NCBI RefSeq assembly: GCF_000565015.1
Contig: NZ_JDFF01000011.1
Span: forward strand, 186,001 to 250,000
DNA: 64,000 nucleotides
Source of the DNA: Porphyromonas catoniae ATCC 51270
GTDB taxonomy: Bacteria > Bacteroidota > Bacteroidia > Bacteroidales > Porphyromonadaceae
Reading direction: 5' to 3'
The notes under the pieces are model-generated. The model searched no databases. It worked only from the letters and a program-made list of their open reading frames with translations, and was not told the DNA's origin. Numbering within the stretch: the first letter of the stretch is position 1; the number at the start of each line of letters is the position of its first letter. Below are positions 9,446 through 18,683 of the stretch, one piece after another. Position numbers and translations under genes: made by a program.

Positions 9446-10771
9446 ATGTACAAGATATGCATATATATCCTTCTGGCGCTGGTGACCCTCAGTGCTCCCT
9501 CGTGTCTGAAGGATAGCAAGACGATCTTCGACAAGTCCCCTGCTGAGCGACTAGACGAAGCCGTACGGATGAACAAGGAGCTACTCGAGTCCTCCGCCGA
9601 GGGCTGGATCATGCACTACTACGCTGGTAAGGACTATTCTGGCCCCAGCTACACCCTGCTGATGAAGTTCAAGGATGGGAAGATCACCGTCCTCTCTGAG
9701 CGTGTGCCCGACCAAGCCTACACCTCCGACTACGATGTCGTCCAGGACCAAGGTCCCGTGCTCACGGTCAATACCTACAACGAGGCGCTGCACTTCCTCG
9801 CCTCCGCTGCTCTCGGCTATCCCGATGGTATCCAGGGGGACTATGAGTTCGCCTTCATCTCTACCTCTACGGATGTGATCCACCTCAGAGGGAAGAAGTG
9901 GAAGAACAACATGACCCTCACCCGTATGCCCAAGGGCTCTTCGTGGGAGGAGTATATGCTCGCTATCGTGACGATCAAGGATGCGCTTACCTCGAGCTCT
10001 TTCTCCTTCAAGCTCGGGGATAAGGAGCTGGCTGAGGGTACGATCAATACGGCTCAGAACCGCCTCAACGTCACCCTCGGTGGTAAGGAGTTCGATACTC
10101 CCTTCAACTTCACCGACAAGGGTATCGTCCTACATTCGCCCCTCGTCGTAGAGGGTAAGGAGTACAGCACCTTCACCTGGGACTCTGCGGCTAAGAAGTT
10201 TGTCTCTGGTGATCTCTCTGCAGTGCTCTTCCGCCCCAGTGGCTACAAGACGCAGGACTTCTGGTACGGCACCTGGAGCATCAAGCACGAGGCCTCCACT
10301 GCCCCCGGGGTACGACGCACCCCTACGCTCCTACAGATCGAGGCGCCTACCTCGGATAACGACAAGGCGAAGGGGCTCCTCAAGGGTACACTCACCTTCC
10401 AGAAGAAGACCTACCCAATCCTCGTCCCCTACGACAAGGCCAAGGGGGCTATCCGCATCATCATGCAGCCGATTGTCAAGAATACGCCCGAGGCACCTGC
10501 TGGCATGGTACTCTATCCTGCCAATATCTCGGAGGATGGCAAGACCAATATCCACCAGGAGCAGTCCGAGTATGGTATTACCTTCGCTTGGGACGAAGAT
10601 ATGGGCATGGCGATAGCCACGGGGGACAAGACTCCAGACATCGGTGTCATCAACTCCTTCTTCGGTGTGGCCTACGAGTTCCAAGGCAACCAGCGTGTAC
10701 CTATGGTACGTGAAGGTAAGCTTGTCACTCCGATCGTCATGCCTAAGATCGAACACATGACTAGGAAGTAG
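9446..10771 (+). CDS. DUF4302-family lipoprotein
   Basis: 441 residues with a lipoprotein signal ending in APSC (Cys 20). The region after the signal (FDKSPAERLDEAVRMNKELLESSAEGWIMHYYAGKDYSGPSYTLLMKFKDGKITVLSE, from residue about 28) follows the DUF4302 pattern: AERL near the start, then GWI..YY, then a beta-rich repeat. DUF4302 proteins are known only as surface lipoproteins of Bacteroidota import loci and have no assigned biochemical function. Its place after the metallohydrolase and before a BACON-like lipoprotein suggests a binding or assembly role in the same surface complex. No catalytic motif is visible. Confidence 0.8.
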   Translation: MYKICIYILLALVTLSAPSCLKDSKTIFDKSPAERLDEAVRMNKELLESSAEGWIMHYYAGKDYSGPSYTLLMKFKDGKITVLSERVPDQAYTSDYDVVQDQGPVLTVNTYNEALHFLASAALGYPDGIQGDYEFAFISTSTDVIHLRGKKWKNNMTLTRMPKGSSWEEYMLAIVTIKDALTSSSFSFKLGDKELAEGTINTAQNRLNVTLGGKEFDTPFNFTDKGIVLHSPLVVEGKEYSTFTWDSAAKKFVSGDLSAVLFRPSGYKTQDFWYGTWSIKHEASTAPGVRRTPTLLQIEAPTSDNDKAKGLLKGTLTFQKKTYPILVPYDKAKGAIRIIMQPIVKNTPEAPAGMVLYPANISEDGKTNIHQEQSEYGITFAWDEDMGMAIATGDKTPDIGVINSFFGVAYEFQGNQRVPMVREGKLVTPIVMPKIEHMTRK

Positions 10772-10802
10772 TAATGGCTCTAATCACAACTAAGATCGAT
10801 AT

Positions 10803-11852
10803 ATGAATAAGTTCATCATAGCCCTATCGGCAGTCGTGCTCCTCTTCGCCTCCTGCCGTAAGGATACCCCCGAGCAGCCCAAGACCACCTTCTCCGTGCT
10901 CTCTGCGCCTAAGCTCTTCAAGGTCATCGGTGGCACTCAGGATGTCACCCTCGACAAGGCGCCCAGCAGTGCCTATGCTGAGGACAGCTGGCTCAGTGTC
11001 ACTGTAAGTGGTACGAGCCTTCACCTCACCGCTAAGACCAACGAGCAGCTGGAGTCTCGCAACACGCTCCTCGTCATCAAGAACGCCACAGGTGACTCCA
11101 TCGCCCTAAACGTCATGCAGGAAGGTGTGAACTTCGGTCTCTCCAAGACGAATAACATCATCGGCGGTGACGAAGCCGTAGAGCGTGCTGTCAAGGTGAC
11201 CTCCAATGTCCCCGTGACCTATGCTACCACGGATAGCTGGGTCACAGCTACCCTCTCTGGGAATATCCTCACCATCAAGACCGCAGCTAACACCACTGGC
11301 CGTCCACGTACTGCCTGGGTCACGGCTACTGCTCTGGGCAAGATCGACTCCCTGCAGGTCACGCAGGCCTCGCTCAAGGATGTCGCTGGTGAGTATATCC
11401 AGACAGCTCATACGATCGATGGGAACAAGCTCGCTGAGACTACGGCTAATATCAAGATCGTCCGTGTCACCGACACCAAGGCGCAGTTCATCATCGAGGA
11501 TATGTTCGTTTGGGATATTGACTTTACCCCAGGTCGTGGCTTTGTCCTAACCAATGGTCGTACGCTCTATGAGGATACCGAGAATGGTAAGCCCATCTAC
11601 TACATCTCGCTCCTCGCTGCCGATGATACCAATGCAGAGAATCCAACGGTCATCATCGGGAACCGTGATCCCCTGCGTATCAACATCACGACCAAGGGTG
11701 AACTCGTCTTCGAGCAGTATCAGGCACTCTCTCCCGTGCAGACCTGGGGCTCATACGCCATCGGTAAGTCTACCTCGAAGACTGCTATCGACAGCGAGCA
11801 CTTCCGTGGTGTGGTCGAGGTCTTTGCCCAGCCCAAGCTCCAGCGCAAGTAG
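10803..11852 (+). CDS. BACON-like domain surface lipoprotein
   Basis: 349 residues, lipobox FASC (Cys 18). Two consecutive Ig-like repeats resemble BACON domains: about residues 35-110 (EDSWLSVTVSGTSLHLTAKTNEQLESRNTLLVI...NVMQEG) and 115-190 (TDSWVTATLSGNILTIKTAANTTGRPRTAWVTAT...QVTQAS). Each has the W-hydrophobic start and V.Q.. end of the family. The C-terminal 150 residues are beta-rich and unrecognised. BACON domains usually act as surface spacers or mucin/glycan-binding modules. It is the last gene of the five-gene import operon and is followed by a strong terminator. Confidence 0.78.
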   Translation: MNKFIIALSAVVLLFASCRKDTPEQPKTTFSVLSAPKLFKVIGGTQDVTLDKAPSSAYAEDSWLSVTVSGTSLHLTAKTNEQLESRNTLLVIKNATGDSIALNVMQEGVNFGLSKTNNIIGGDEAVERAVKVTSNVPVTYATTDSWVTATLSGNILTIKTAANTTGRPRTAWVTATALGKIDSLQVTQASLKDVAGEYIQTAHTIDGNKLAETTANIKIVRVTDTKAQFIIEDMFVWDIDFTPGRGFVLTNGRTLYEDTENGKPIYYISLLAADDTNAENPTVIIGNRDPLRINITTKGELVFEQYQALSPVQTWGSYAIGKSTSKTAIDSEHFRGVVEVFAQPKLQRK

Positions 11853-11913
11853 CCTCTCTCGCTACACGCTCCCAGCCTATGCGGCTCACGTGTAGATTCC
11901 TTTAGCAACAGAA

Positions 11914-11962
11914 AGCCAAGCGGCTGCGATACCCTGTGTATCGCAGTCGCTTGGCTTTTAGG
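11914..11962 (+). terminator. Terminator of the five-gene import operon
   Basis: 18-bp stem (11914-11931 with 11939-11956, one G-T pair), 7-nt loop, then TTTA. It ends the operon that starts with the SusC at 3470. Confidence 0.88.
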
Positions 11963-12281
11963 TTGGAAGATATACTTCGTACCTCAAGAGATTATCTCTT
12001 TGGTTGCTTCCCAATGGGAAGATTATGTTTAGCTCTCTCTGATAGCCTTATCACTGGAATTCCCCTTATAAACACCATTCCCACACTTGTCGTGAATCAT
12101 CTCAACCTTGCCAGCTAATCGTAACTTGCTTTATCAGTTCGAACAGAAGATTTTACCTGCAATGAACATTGTTCTCTCCTTTTGATTCCTTTTAAAAGAG
12201 GAGAACTCCGTTGGGAAGTAACTTCTTATCCCAGAGGAGGAAGCTTTTAATCTTTCCTTCCACTCAAGCATTACTCTCTGA
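11963..12281. other. Intergenic stretch with one imperfect hairpin
   Basis: No gene supported. GTTCTCTCCTTTT (12171-12183) pairs imperfectly with AAAAGAGGAGAAC (12194-12206), about 75 bp before the next start; this could be a leader hairpin. No clear TAnnTTTG box was found. Confidence 0.4.
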
Positions 12282-12848
12282 ATGAACGAAACAGAAAATA
12301 TAAGGCAATACACCACATCACTAGAGAGCCATCTCCTGCGCCTCGCCGAGGAAGAAGGGCTATTGGATAAACAGCTCCTAGAGACTGATGACCTCACTGT
12401 GCTCTTCTCCTCAGTTACTAAGGCTTATCTAGTCGATGCCATCCCCGACTTCGAGAAGTATCCTCTAGTCTCCCTCGGATGGATTGCCTTTGTAGGGATG
12501 GCAATGGCTGCTCTCTGGGACAGTGACTGGGAACACTATGGAGCAATCAAACCAGAGACGCTCTATCAGCAGATACGTGACGCCCGAGGTTGGGATAAGC
12601 TGGATGAGTATGTCCTTGAGGATGTACTTGGATTCGGCAAAGAGAGTGACAAAGCTAAGCTCTATACAGCCTTCCTTCGCCGAGCCTCTGAACAGTCTCA
12701 TAGCCTACTGATGCGCGAAGGAGCAGAACCCTCAAGCCCCTTAGCCTTCCAGCTCTATACCCATACACTCTACGCACTCTATCGCCTTGGCATAGCTCTT
12801 GCCCTTAGCCTGTTTGGCTACAAGCTCCAGCAATCACAGGCTAATTAA
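12282..12848 (+). CDS. Conserved-looking hypothetical protein with hydrophobic C-terminus
   Basis: 188 residues, family not recognised. The N-terminus is helical and charged (SLESHLLRLAEEEGLLDKQL). A hydrophobic stretch WIAFVGMAMAALW occurs near residue 68, and the C-terminus is hydrophobic (LYALYRLGIALALSLFGYKL), which suggests membrane association. It lies 69 bp before a DUF389 membrane protein on the same strand, so the two may be co-transcribed. Codon use matches the neighbouring genes. The start ATG opens the first plausible helical segment; no upstream in-frame start improves it. Confidence 0.7.
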   Translation: MNETENIRQYTTSLESHLLRLAEEEGLLDKQLLETDDLTVLFSSVTKAYLVDAIPDFEKYPLVSLGWIAFVGMAMAALWDSDWEHYGAIKPETLYQQIRDARGWDKLDEYVLEDVLGFGKESDKAKLYTAFLRRASEQSHSLLMREGAEPSSPLAFQLYTHTLYALYRLGIALALSLFGYKLQQSQAN

Positions 12849-12917
12849 CACTCCCCTTGAACTAAAATCTAAGGAAGATTGATATCTCTCCTCTCTTCGC
12901 CCTAAGCCCCATATATT

Positions 12918-14282
12918 ATGAATATCTTCAAATCAATACGAGTCTACTTCAATATTCGTCCAGATCTCGAGGAGAACCAAGAGATCATTGAGGAGATTAC
13001 TCGAGGCATCTCCTTCAGAGGAGCTAACCTCTGGATACTTATCACCGCTATCTTCATAGCTTCACTGGGGCTGAATGTCAATTCTACTGCAGTAATCATC
13101 GGAGCAATGCTCATCTCTCCTCTGATGGGACCAATCATCGGCATGGGGCTTGCTGTGGGGATCAACGACCTAGAGCTCCTCAAGCGAGCAGCGAAGAACT
13201 TCAGTGTTGCTACACTCATCAGCGTCCTAACCGCTACAATCTACTTCCTCATCAGCCCACTAGGTGAAGCTCAGTCAGAGCTCCTGGCTCGTACCTCACC
13301 AACTCTCTACGACGTGCTGATTGCCTTCTTTGGTGGAGCGGCTGGAATCATTGCCCTCTCAACTCGTGGAGGCAAAAGTGGCAATGTCCTCCCTGGTGTT
13401 GCCATCGCTACAGCACTTATGCCCCCTCTCTGTACGGCTGGCTATGGAATAGCCTCAGGTAACCTGTTTTTCTTCCTAGGTGCCTTTTACCTCTTCTTTA
13501 TCAACACAGTCTTCATCAGTCTAGCAACGGCAATAGGGGTACGAATGATGAAGTTCCCTCCACACAGCTTCCTCTCTACAGATAAAGCAAAGAAGGCAAG
13601 GCACATCCTCACAGGCGTCATCATAGCGACTACGGCACCAGCACTCGTAATGACAGTCAATATCATCCGCACAAGTATCTTTGAGAACAATGTCCACAAC
13701 TTTGTCAAAGGTGAGTTATCTCAGTCTGGGACGCAAATCCTCTCCTCATCTGCAGATCGTCAGGAGGCGACACTACGCATCGTGGCTGTCGGGCGAGAGA
13801 TTTCAGACTCACTTCGCAAAGTAGCTGAGGGACGACTTGCTAGCTATGGCCTTCATGGTTTCCACCTTACCGTCATCCAAGGAGTGCAATCTGACAGCCT
13901 GCTAGCAAATAGCATTCAAAAAGAGCAACACCTCTATACCCCAGCAAGTGATCATCAAAAGCTACTGGAGCTATCTACAGAAAATACTGCACTCTCACAA
14001 AGGCTTTCTGAATATACCCTCTATGAGGAATATGCACGAGAGCTTCGTTCCGAACTCGTGATCCTCTTCCCTAGCGTTCGTAGCCTTAGCCTTGCACCTA
14101 TTGTTGAGGTTCAGACCGATACAACCAGCTCCACTCGCTACATTGCTGTCCTATTAGGACTGGAAGCAGGCAAGACGCTCCGACCCGCAGAGTTCGTCAA
14201 GCTACAGCATTGGTTCCGAGCTCGTGTGCCGGGTGACAGCTTAGCCTTCATCACCAAGACCACTCACTCAAATAAACAATAG
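12918..14282 (+). CDS. DUF389 / TIGR00341-type membrane protein
   Basis: 454 residues. The first half is a multi-pass membrane domain with the DUF389 signature: NLWILITAIFIASLGLNVNSTAVIIGAMLISPLMGPIIGMGLAVGIND (about residues 34-82), followed by further segments (FFGGAAGIIALSTRGG, VLPGVAIATALMPPLCTAGYGIA, FFLGAFYLFFINTVFISLA). The second half is soluble with a short coiled region. The function of this family is not established; a transport role is often supposed. It is followed by repeat array 2 and a hairpin, then convergent genes. Confidence 0.9.
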   Translation: MNIFKSIRVYFNIRPDLEENQEIIEEITRGISFRGANLWILITAIFIASLGLNVNSTAVIIGAMLISPLMGPIIGMGLAVGINDLELLKRAAKNFSVATLISVLTATIYFLISPLGEAQSELLARTSPTLYDVLIAFFGGAAGIIALSTRGGKSGNVLPGVAIATALMPPLCTAGYGIASGNLFFFLGAFYLFFINTVFISLATAIGVRMMKFPPHSFLSTDKAKKARHILTGVIIATTAPALVMTVNIIRTSIFENNVHNFVKGELSQSGTQILSSSADRQEATLRIVAVGREISDSLRKVAEGRLASYGLHGFHLTVIQGVQSDSLLANSIQKEQHLYTPASDHQKLLELSTENTALSQRLSEYTLYEEYARELRSELVILFPSVRSLSLAPIVEVQTDTTSSTRYIAVLLGLEAGKTLRPAEFVKLQHWFRARVPGDSLAFITKTTHSNKQ

Positions 14283-14359
14283 GAGATGGGCTAGGGCTTC
14301 TTTCTCATCTCTAGATTACAAATCAGCAAATTAGATCGGGAATAAAATCACCTCATCAC

Positions 14360-14466
14360 GAGTTACCATAACTCGCTGGAACGAATTATGGTAACTCGCT
14401 CAGGAGAGTTGTGGTAAGTCGTCGTAGAGAGTTATGGTAAGTCATCGCGACGACTTACCATAACTC
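14360..14466. repeat. Pentameric 23-bp palindrome array 2
   Basis: Cores start at 14360, 14383, 14406, 14429 and 14452 (exact 23-bp step). Unit 2 has GAATT in place of GAGTT and unit 3 has TTGTGG in place of TTATGG. The three middle units read TTATGG-like, the outer two TTACCA. Flank ACAAATCAGCAAATT starts 42 bp before the first core (14318) and box GTGTTTAGGGCATTT starts 24 bp after the last core (14490), as at array 1. The gap is between convergent genes. Confidence 0.97.
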
Positions 14467-14590
14467 GTTCTCCCTCTCCTCAAAGCCCCGTGTTTAGGGC
14501 ATTTTGGGGAGAGCTGTTTCAATGCTAACAGGGATGACTGGAGTTTCCTTTTCACCGTGTAGCTACGAGGTCCCTATCTGAGGAAAACAA

Positions 14591-14629
14591 AGCCCCCACA
14601 GCCCTCTGCATAGAGAGGCTGTGGGGGCT
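14591..14629. terminator. Hairpin between convergent genes, usable for the E3 operon
   Basis: 13-bp GC-rich stem (14591-14603 with 14617-14629) with a further CTCT/AGAG pairing inside. On the minus strand it is followed by a T-rich stretch, so it most likely ends the 2-oxo acid dehydrogenase operon. Confidence 0.8.
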
Positions 14630-14686
14630 AATTACTATCGAGCCAACAAGACTCGATAAGAGCGGTATACCCTAGGGTAGAAGTGA

Positions 14687-16408
14687 TTACTTCTTCTTGG
14701 CAGGGAGGTGGATAGCCACACCTAGAGCATCAGCAAGAGCTTCATACAAGGCTTCGGAGTAGGTGGGATGCCCATAGATCGTATCGATTACTTCCTCTGC
14801 TGTACCCTCCATCTCCATGATTAGAGAGGCTTGGCTAATCATCTCTGCTGCCATAGCACCGATGATGTGGATACCAAGGATTTCTCCATACTTATTGTCA
14901 AGGATAACCTTCACGAAGCCGGCCGTTTCACCAGAGGCTAGAGCACGACCATTAGCAGCGAAGGGGAACTTCCCGACGCGGATGTCACCGTACTTCTCAC
15001 GTGCCTGATCTTCAGTTAGACCAACCGTAGCTACCTCGGGACGTGTGTAGACCACAGAAGGGGCGGAGAGCATATTCAGCTCACGCTCGTTGCCACGTAG
15101 GGCATTCTCTGCAGCTACCTCACCCATGCGGAAGGCTGTATGGGCAAGCATCTTCAGACCATTGATGTCACCAGGAGCATAGATGCCCTTGACGCTCGTC
15201 TCCATGAACTTATCGACCTTGATACGTCCACGCTCAATCTCGAACTCGATCTCACCCACACCCTCGAGGTCAGGCACACGGCCGATGGAGAGCAGAGCCT
15301 TATCACCCTCGATAGCTGTACCATCCTTCAGGATAGCAGCTAGCTTACCCGAGCGGTCTTCAATCTTCTCAATACCAGCACCTGTGAGGATCTTCACACC
15401 ACGCTTCTCGAGCTCTGCACGTAGGGTCTGAGAGACTTCCTTATCAAGCGCAGGGATGATGTGGTCTGCCATCTCGATGATGGTCACCTTCGTACCTAGA
15501 GAGACAAGTGCTTCAGCCATCTCAACACCGATGACACCACCACCAATAACTACTAGGCTCTCTGGACGCTCCTGTAGGCTAAGGATGTCGTCACTCGTCA
15601 GGACAGCAGGATGGTCAATGCCAGGGATAGGTAGACGACCTACCTTAGATCCACCAGCGAGGATGATCTTATCCGCCTTGATGATGTCCTTACCATCGAC
15701 AACCACGTCCTTATCACGATTGATCTTACCGACACCGCGGAAGACCTCTACCCCGTTGCTCTTCAGCAGAGAATAAACTCCACCCGTGAGCTTCTTGACG
15801 ACACCATCCTTATAGGTCACGAGCTTCTTCATATCGACAGTGAAGCTCGTATCAGCGAAGTTAATCCCACGTGCAGCAGCCTGCTCTACACCATCAAGGA
15901 TCTCCGCATTACGAAGGAAGGTCTTCGTGGGAATACAGCCCTTGTTAAGACACGTACCACCGAACTCTGCCTTCTCAACGATCGCAACCTTAGCTCCGAG
16001 CTGAGCAGCACGGATAGCAGCGACATAACCAGCAGGACCTCCACCGATCACACAGAGGTGATAGGAGCCCTCGAGGTGTACTAGGGGAAGGGGAGCACCT
16101 TCGTGCTTAGGACCTTCCTGCTTCTCTGGGACGACTTCGTCCTTTGTACGAACAGTCTCGAGGCTTTCACCAGCTTCGCCAATGTAACCGATGACCTCAG
16201 CGATGGGTACAGTCTCCCCAGCTTGGTGTGTGATCTTCAGTAGGACTCCCGAAGCCTCAGCCTCGAGCTCCATACTGGTTTTATCGGTCATAATCTCCAG
16301 AAGGACTTCACCAGCTTGTACGGGATCTCCCTCGTTCTTGCGCCAGCTGACGATCTCACCTTCGGTCATGTCTAAGCCCGTTTTGGGCATGATGATCTCT
16401 GTTGCCAT
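14687..16408 (-). CDS. lpdA: Dihydrolipoyl dehydrogenase (E3) with N-terminal lipoyl domain
   Basis: 573 residues, about 100 longer than a plain E3. Residues 1-80 are a biotinyl/lipoyl domain with the modification site Lys 43 in MTDKTSMELEAEASG. After a charged linker comes the flavoprotein: FAD-binding GGGPAGYVAAIRAAQLG (about 122-138), redox-active disulfide Cys 153/Cys 158 in GGTCLNKGCIP, a NAD-binding GGGVIGVEMAEAL segment, and the C-terminal catalytic HPTYSE (His 547, Glu 552). E3 reoxidises dihydrolipoamide with NAD. It is the last gene of the E1alpha-E1beta-E2-E3 operon. The E2 next to it has no lipoyl domain, so this fused domain is the only swinging arm seen in the cluster. Confidence 0.95.
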   Translation of the reverse strand: MATEIIMPKTGLDMTEGEIVSWRKNEGDPVQAGEVLLEIMTDKTSMELEAEASGVLLKITHQAGETVPIAEVIGYIGEAGESLETVRTKDEVVPEKQEGPKHEGAPLPLVHLEGSYHLCVIGGGPAGYVAAIRAAQLGAKVAIVEKAEFGGTCLNKGCIPTKTFLRNAEILDGVEQAAARGINFADTSFTVDMKKLVTYKDGVVKKLTGGVYSLLKSNGVEVFRGVGKINRDKDVVVDGKDIIKADKIILAGGSKVGRLPIPGIDHPAVLTSDDILSLQERPESLVVIGGGVIGVEMAEALVSLGTKVTIIEMADHIIPALDKEVSQTLRAELEKRGVKILTGAGIEKIEDRSGKLAAILKDGTAIEGDKALLSIGRVPDLEGVGEIEFEIERGRIKVDKFMETSVKGIYAPGDINGLKMLAHTAFRMGEVAAENALRGNERELNMLSAPSVVYTRPEVATVGLTEDQAREKYGDIRVGKFPFAANGRALASGETAGFVKVILDNKYGEILGIHIIGAMAAEMISQASLIMEMEGTAEEVIDTIYGHPTYSEALYEALADALGVAIHLPAKKK

Positions 16409-16449
16409 ATCTATTTAGGATCTATCTTTTATGTTTCGTACTTATGGAA

Positions 16450-17550
16450 TTAAACGAGCAGAGGCAGTGGAGACTCCAGTGTAGCCTTTAGCTCTTGCAT
16501 GAACTTCGCTGCGCCGAGACCATTGATGACACGGTGGTCGCTCGTTAGGCTCATCTTCATGATAGGACGGATGACTACCTCGCCATTGCGTACAACGGGC
16601 ATTTCCTTTGTCCCTGCGATGGAGAGGATAGCGGAGTTAGGCTGATTGATGATGGAGGTGAAGGACTCGACACCATACATCCCGAGGTTGGAGATTGTGA
16701 AGGTGCTTCCCTCTTGATCTTGTGGGGTGAGCTTCTTACCCACGGCACGCTCGGTGATATCCTTGAGGCGAAGCATTAGCTCTACGAGCCCCATCTTCTC
16801 AGCACCATGTACCACAGGTACAAGTAGTCCTTCATCCATACCTACGGCCATGGCTAGGTTCACATAGTTGTGTAGCTCTATTTGAGAGCCATCAGGCGAG
16901 AGCGAAGCATTGATGTACGGATGGTTCATCAGGGTGCGGACAACAGCTATAGAGATGATGTCCGTTACTGTGAGCTTCTTGCCAGTCTTCTCCTTAATAG
17001 GCTCGAGGAGCTGCTTACGGAGCTTCGTTGCCTCGTACATATCGACCTCGTAGTTGAGGACAAACGTAGGTGCGGAGAAATAGCTATCGCTCATGCGCTT
17101 GGCGATGACACGACGCATCATGTTCATTGGTACGATCTCTACACCACCCTGTGCAGTAGGAGCAGAAGGAGTTGGTGCAGCAGTCGTTGCAACGGGTTGT
17201 GGAGCAGGAGCAGAAGCGGGTGCAGCAACCTTCTCCGAAGGAGTGAACGGATCGATGATCTTCTCTAGGTTAGGATAGTAACGATCCCCTAGGGCAGCTG
17301 CCACATCAGCTCGTGTGATCTTGCCACGGAAGCCTGTCCCTTTGAGCGTGGATGTATCTAGGCCAAACGAGTCAGCGATCTTCTTCGCCAGAGGAGTGAT
17401 ACCTCCTGCCTTCTCATAGCTGAACTCTGCTACATCCTCAGCGTGAATACGCCCTTTGTAACCTGAGCCAACTATAGCACTCAGTTCAACCCCCATACGG
17501 TGAGCAAGGGAGCGGGCTGCTGGTGTGGCTCTCAGTTTATCATTTCCCAT
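16450..17550 (-). CDS. 2-oxo acid dehydrogenase E2 acyltransferase lacking a lipoyl domain
   Basis: 366 residues. It begins directly with two tandem peripheral-subunit-binding domains: RATPAARSLAHRMGVELSAIVGSGYKGRIHAEDV (about 7-40) and TPLAKKIADSFGLDTSTLKGTGFRGKITRADV (about 52-84). An Ala/Pro linker (about 110-132) leads to the acyltransferase core with the active-site segment DHRVINGLGAAKF (His 339). The usual Asp of HRxxDG is Asn 343; Asn is also found in some active E2p enzymes, so activity is not excluded. No N-terminal lipoyl domain is encoded, and the 84 bp upstream are non-coding. It lies between E1beta and E3 on the same strand. The acyl substrate (pyruvate, acetoin or branched-chain) cannot be fixed from sequence. 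Confidence 0.92.
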   Translation of the reverse strand: MGNDKLRATPAARSLAHRMGVELSAIVGSGYKGRIHAEDVAEFSYEKAGGITPLAKKIADSFGLDTSTLKGTGFRGKITRADVAAALGDRYYPNLEKIIDPFTPSEKVAAPASAPAPQPVATTAAPTPSAPTAQGGVEIVPMNMMRRVIAKRMSDSYFSAPTFVLNYEVDMYEATKLRKQLLEPIKEKTGKKLTVTDIISIAVVRTLMNHPYINASLSPDGSQIELHNYVNLAMAVGMDEGLLVPVVHGAEKMGLVELMLRLKDITERAVGKKLTPQDQEGSTFTISNLGMYGVESFTSIINQPNSAILSIAGTKEMPVVRNGEVVIRPIMKMSLTSDHRVINGLGAAKFMQELKATLESPLPLLV

Positions 17551-17634
17551 ATTGATTGTATCTTATTGCATATAGCCCTCACCTGTTTAGGAAGTGGAGG
17601 GCTATACACGAATCATATCGTTGCTTAGTAGTGA

Positions 17635-18639
17635 CTAACGTTTGTCGTAGAGACGCTCGATGTACTTCAGGATTCGATTTACATCAGGGAGCATCGCTAC
17701 CTCTAATGAATGGTTGTAGGGGGTAGGTATATCCTCTGCGGCAAGGCGTAGGATACGGCTATCCAAGTAATCGAAGGCATCGCTCTCAGTAATTGTGGCA
17801 GCGATCTCACCAAGGAAACCACCCGTCTTATGAGCGTCGTTAACGAGGAGTACACGTCCTGTCTTCTTCACCGAGTTAATGATGGCCTCCTTATCAAGGG
17901 GCATGAGTGTCATCAGGTCTACGACCTCGACCTCAATACCCTTCTCAAGAGCCTTGTCTGCAGCTTTGAGTACACGCTCCAGCATGCGTCCGTAGGTCAC
18001 GACAGTGACATCCTTACCTACGCGCTTGATGTCGGCCTTACCGATGGGGAGGACGAAATCTGGCGAGGTGGGGACTTCCCCCTTCATATTATACTGAGCC
18101 TTGTACTCAAGGAAGATAACAGGGTTATTATCTCGGATAGCAGCCTTGAGGATCCCCTTCACATCAGCAGGTGTGCCTGGGGCTACGACCTTCAGACCAG
18201 GGATGTTACAGAACCATGCCTCGAGGCTCTGCGAATGCTGTGCTGCAGAGCCTAGGCCAGAGCCAGCTGCGCAACGGAAGACCACGGGAACGGAGCCTTT
18301 ACCACCATACATATAGCGGGTCTTAGCAGCCTGATTCACGATGTTGTCCATCATATAGACGATGAAGTCCATGAACGTCACATCCACAATCGGGCGCATG
18401 CCTGTCAGAGCTGCACCGACAGCACAGCCAGAGATAGCATTCTCCGAAATCGGGGTGTCACGTACACGCTCGCTACCAAACTCCTCAAGCATCCCGACTG
18501 ACGTACCGAAGTCTCCGCCGTAGACACCCACATCTTCACCGATGAGGAACACGTTCTCATCTCGACGCATCTCTTCGCTCATGGCTTCGATGATGGCGTC
18601 ACGTACGGACATCACCTTTGTTTCTTGTCCTTCTATCAT
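17635..18639 (-). CDS. 2-oxo acid dehydrogenase E1 beta subunit
   Basis: 334 residues, the usual length for E1 beta. Typical segments are MSVRDAIIEAMSEEMRRDENVFLIGEDVGVYGG (about 9-41), RVRDTPISENAISGCAVGAALTGMRPIVDVTFMDF, and the C-terminal transketolase-type domain (VVTYGRMLERVLKAADKALEKGIEVEVVDLMTLMPLD...VLLVNDAHKTGGFLGEIAATI). With E1 alpha it forms the thiamine-diphosphate decarboxylase of the complex. It is the second gene of the operon, with 44 bp between it and E1 alpha. Confidence 0.95.
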   Translation of the reverse strand: MIEGQETKVMSVRDAIIEAMSEEMRRDENVFLIGEDVGVYGGDFGTSVGMLEEFGSERVRDTPISENAISGCAVGAALTGMRPIVDVTFMDFIVYMMDNIVNQAAKTRYMYGGKGSVPVVFRCAAGSGLGSAAQHSQSLEAWFCNIPGLKVVAPGTPADVKGILKAAIRDNNPVIFLEYKAQYNMKGEVPTSPDFVLPIGKADIKRVGKDVTVVTYGRMLERVLKAADKALEKGIEVEVVDLMTLMPLDKEAIINSVKKTGRVLLVNDAHKTGGFLGEIAATITESDAFDYLDSRILRLAAEDIPTPYNHSLEVAMLPDVNRILKYIERLYDKR

Positions 18640-18683
18640 AATAATAATAGTCTATTCTTTTAGGGTTAGTGAAGACCGAACAA

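Noticed and set aside
14360-14466. Tandem intrinsic terminators in the arrays
   Set aside because: Stems are only 6-8 bp and AT-rich, no T-runs follow, and true GC-rich terminators lie separately near most arrays.
16450-17550. E2 inactive because of Asn in place of Asp in HRxxDG
   Set aside because: Asn at this position is found in active E2p enzymes (Azotobacter vinelandii, from memory), so it is not evidence of inactivity.
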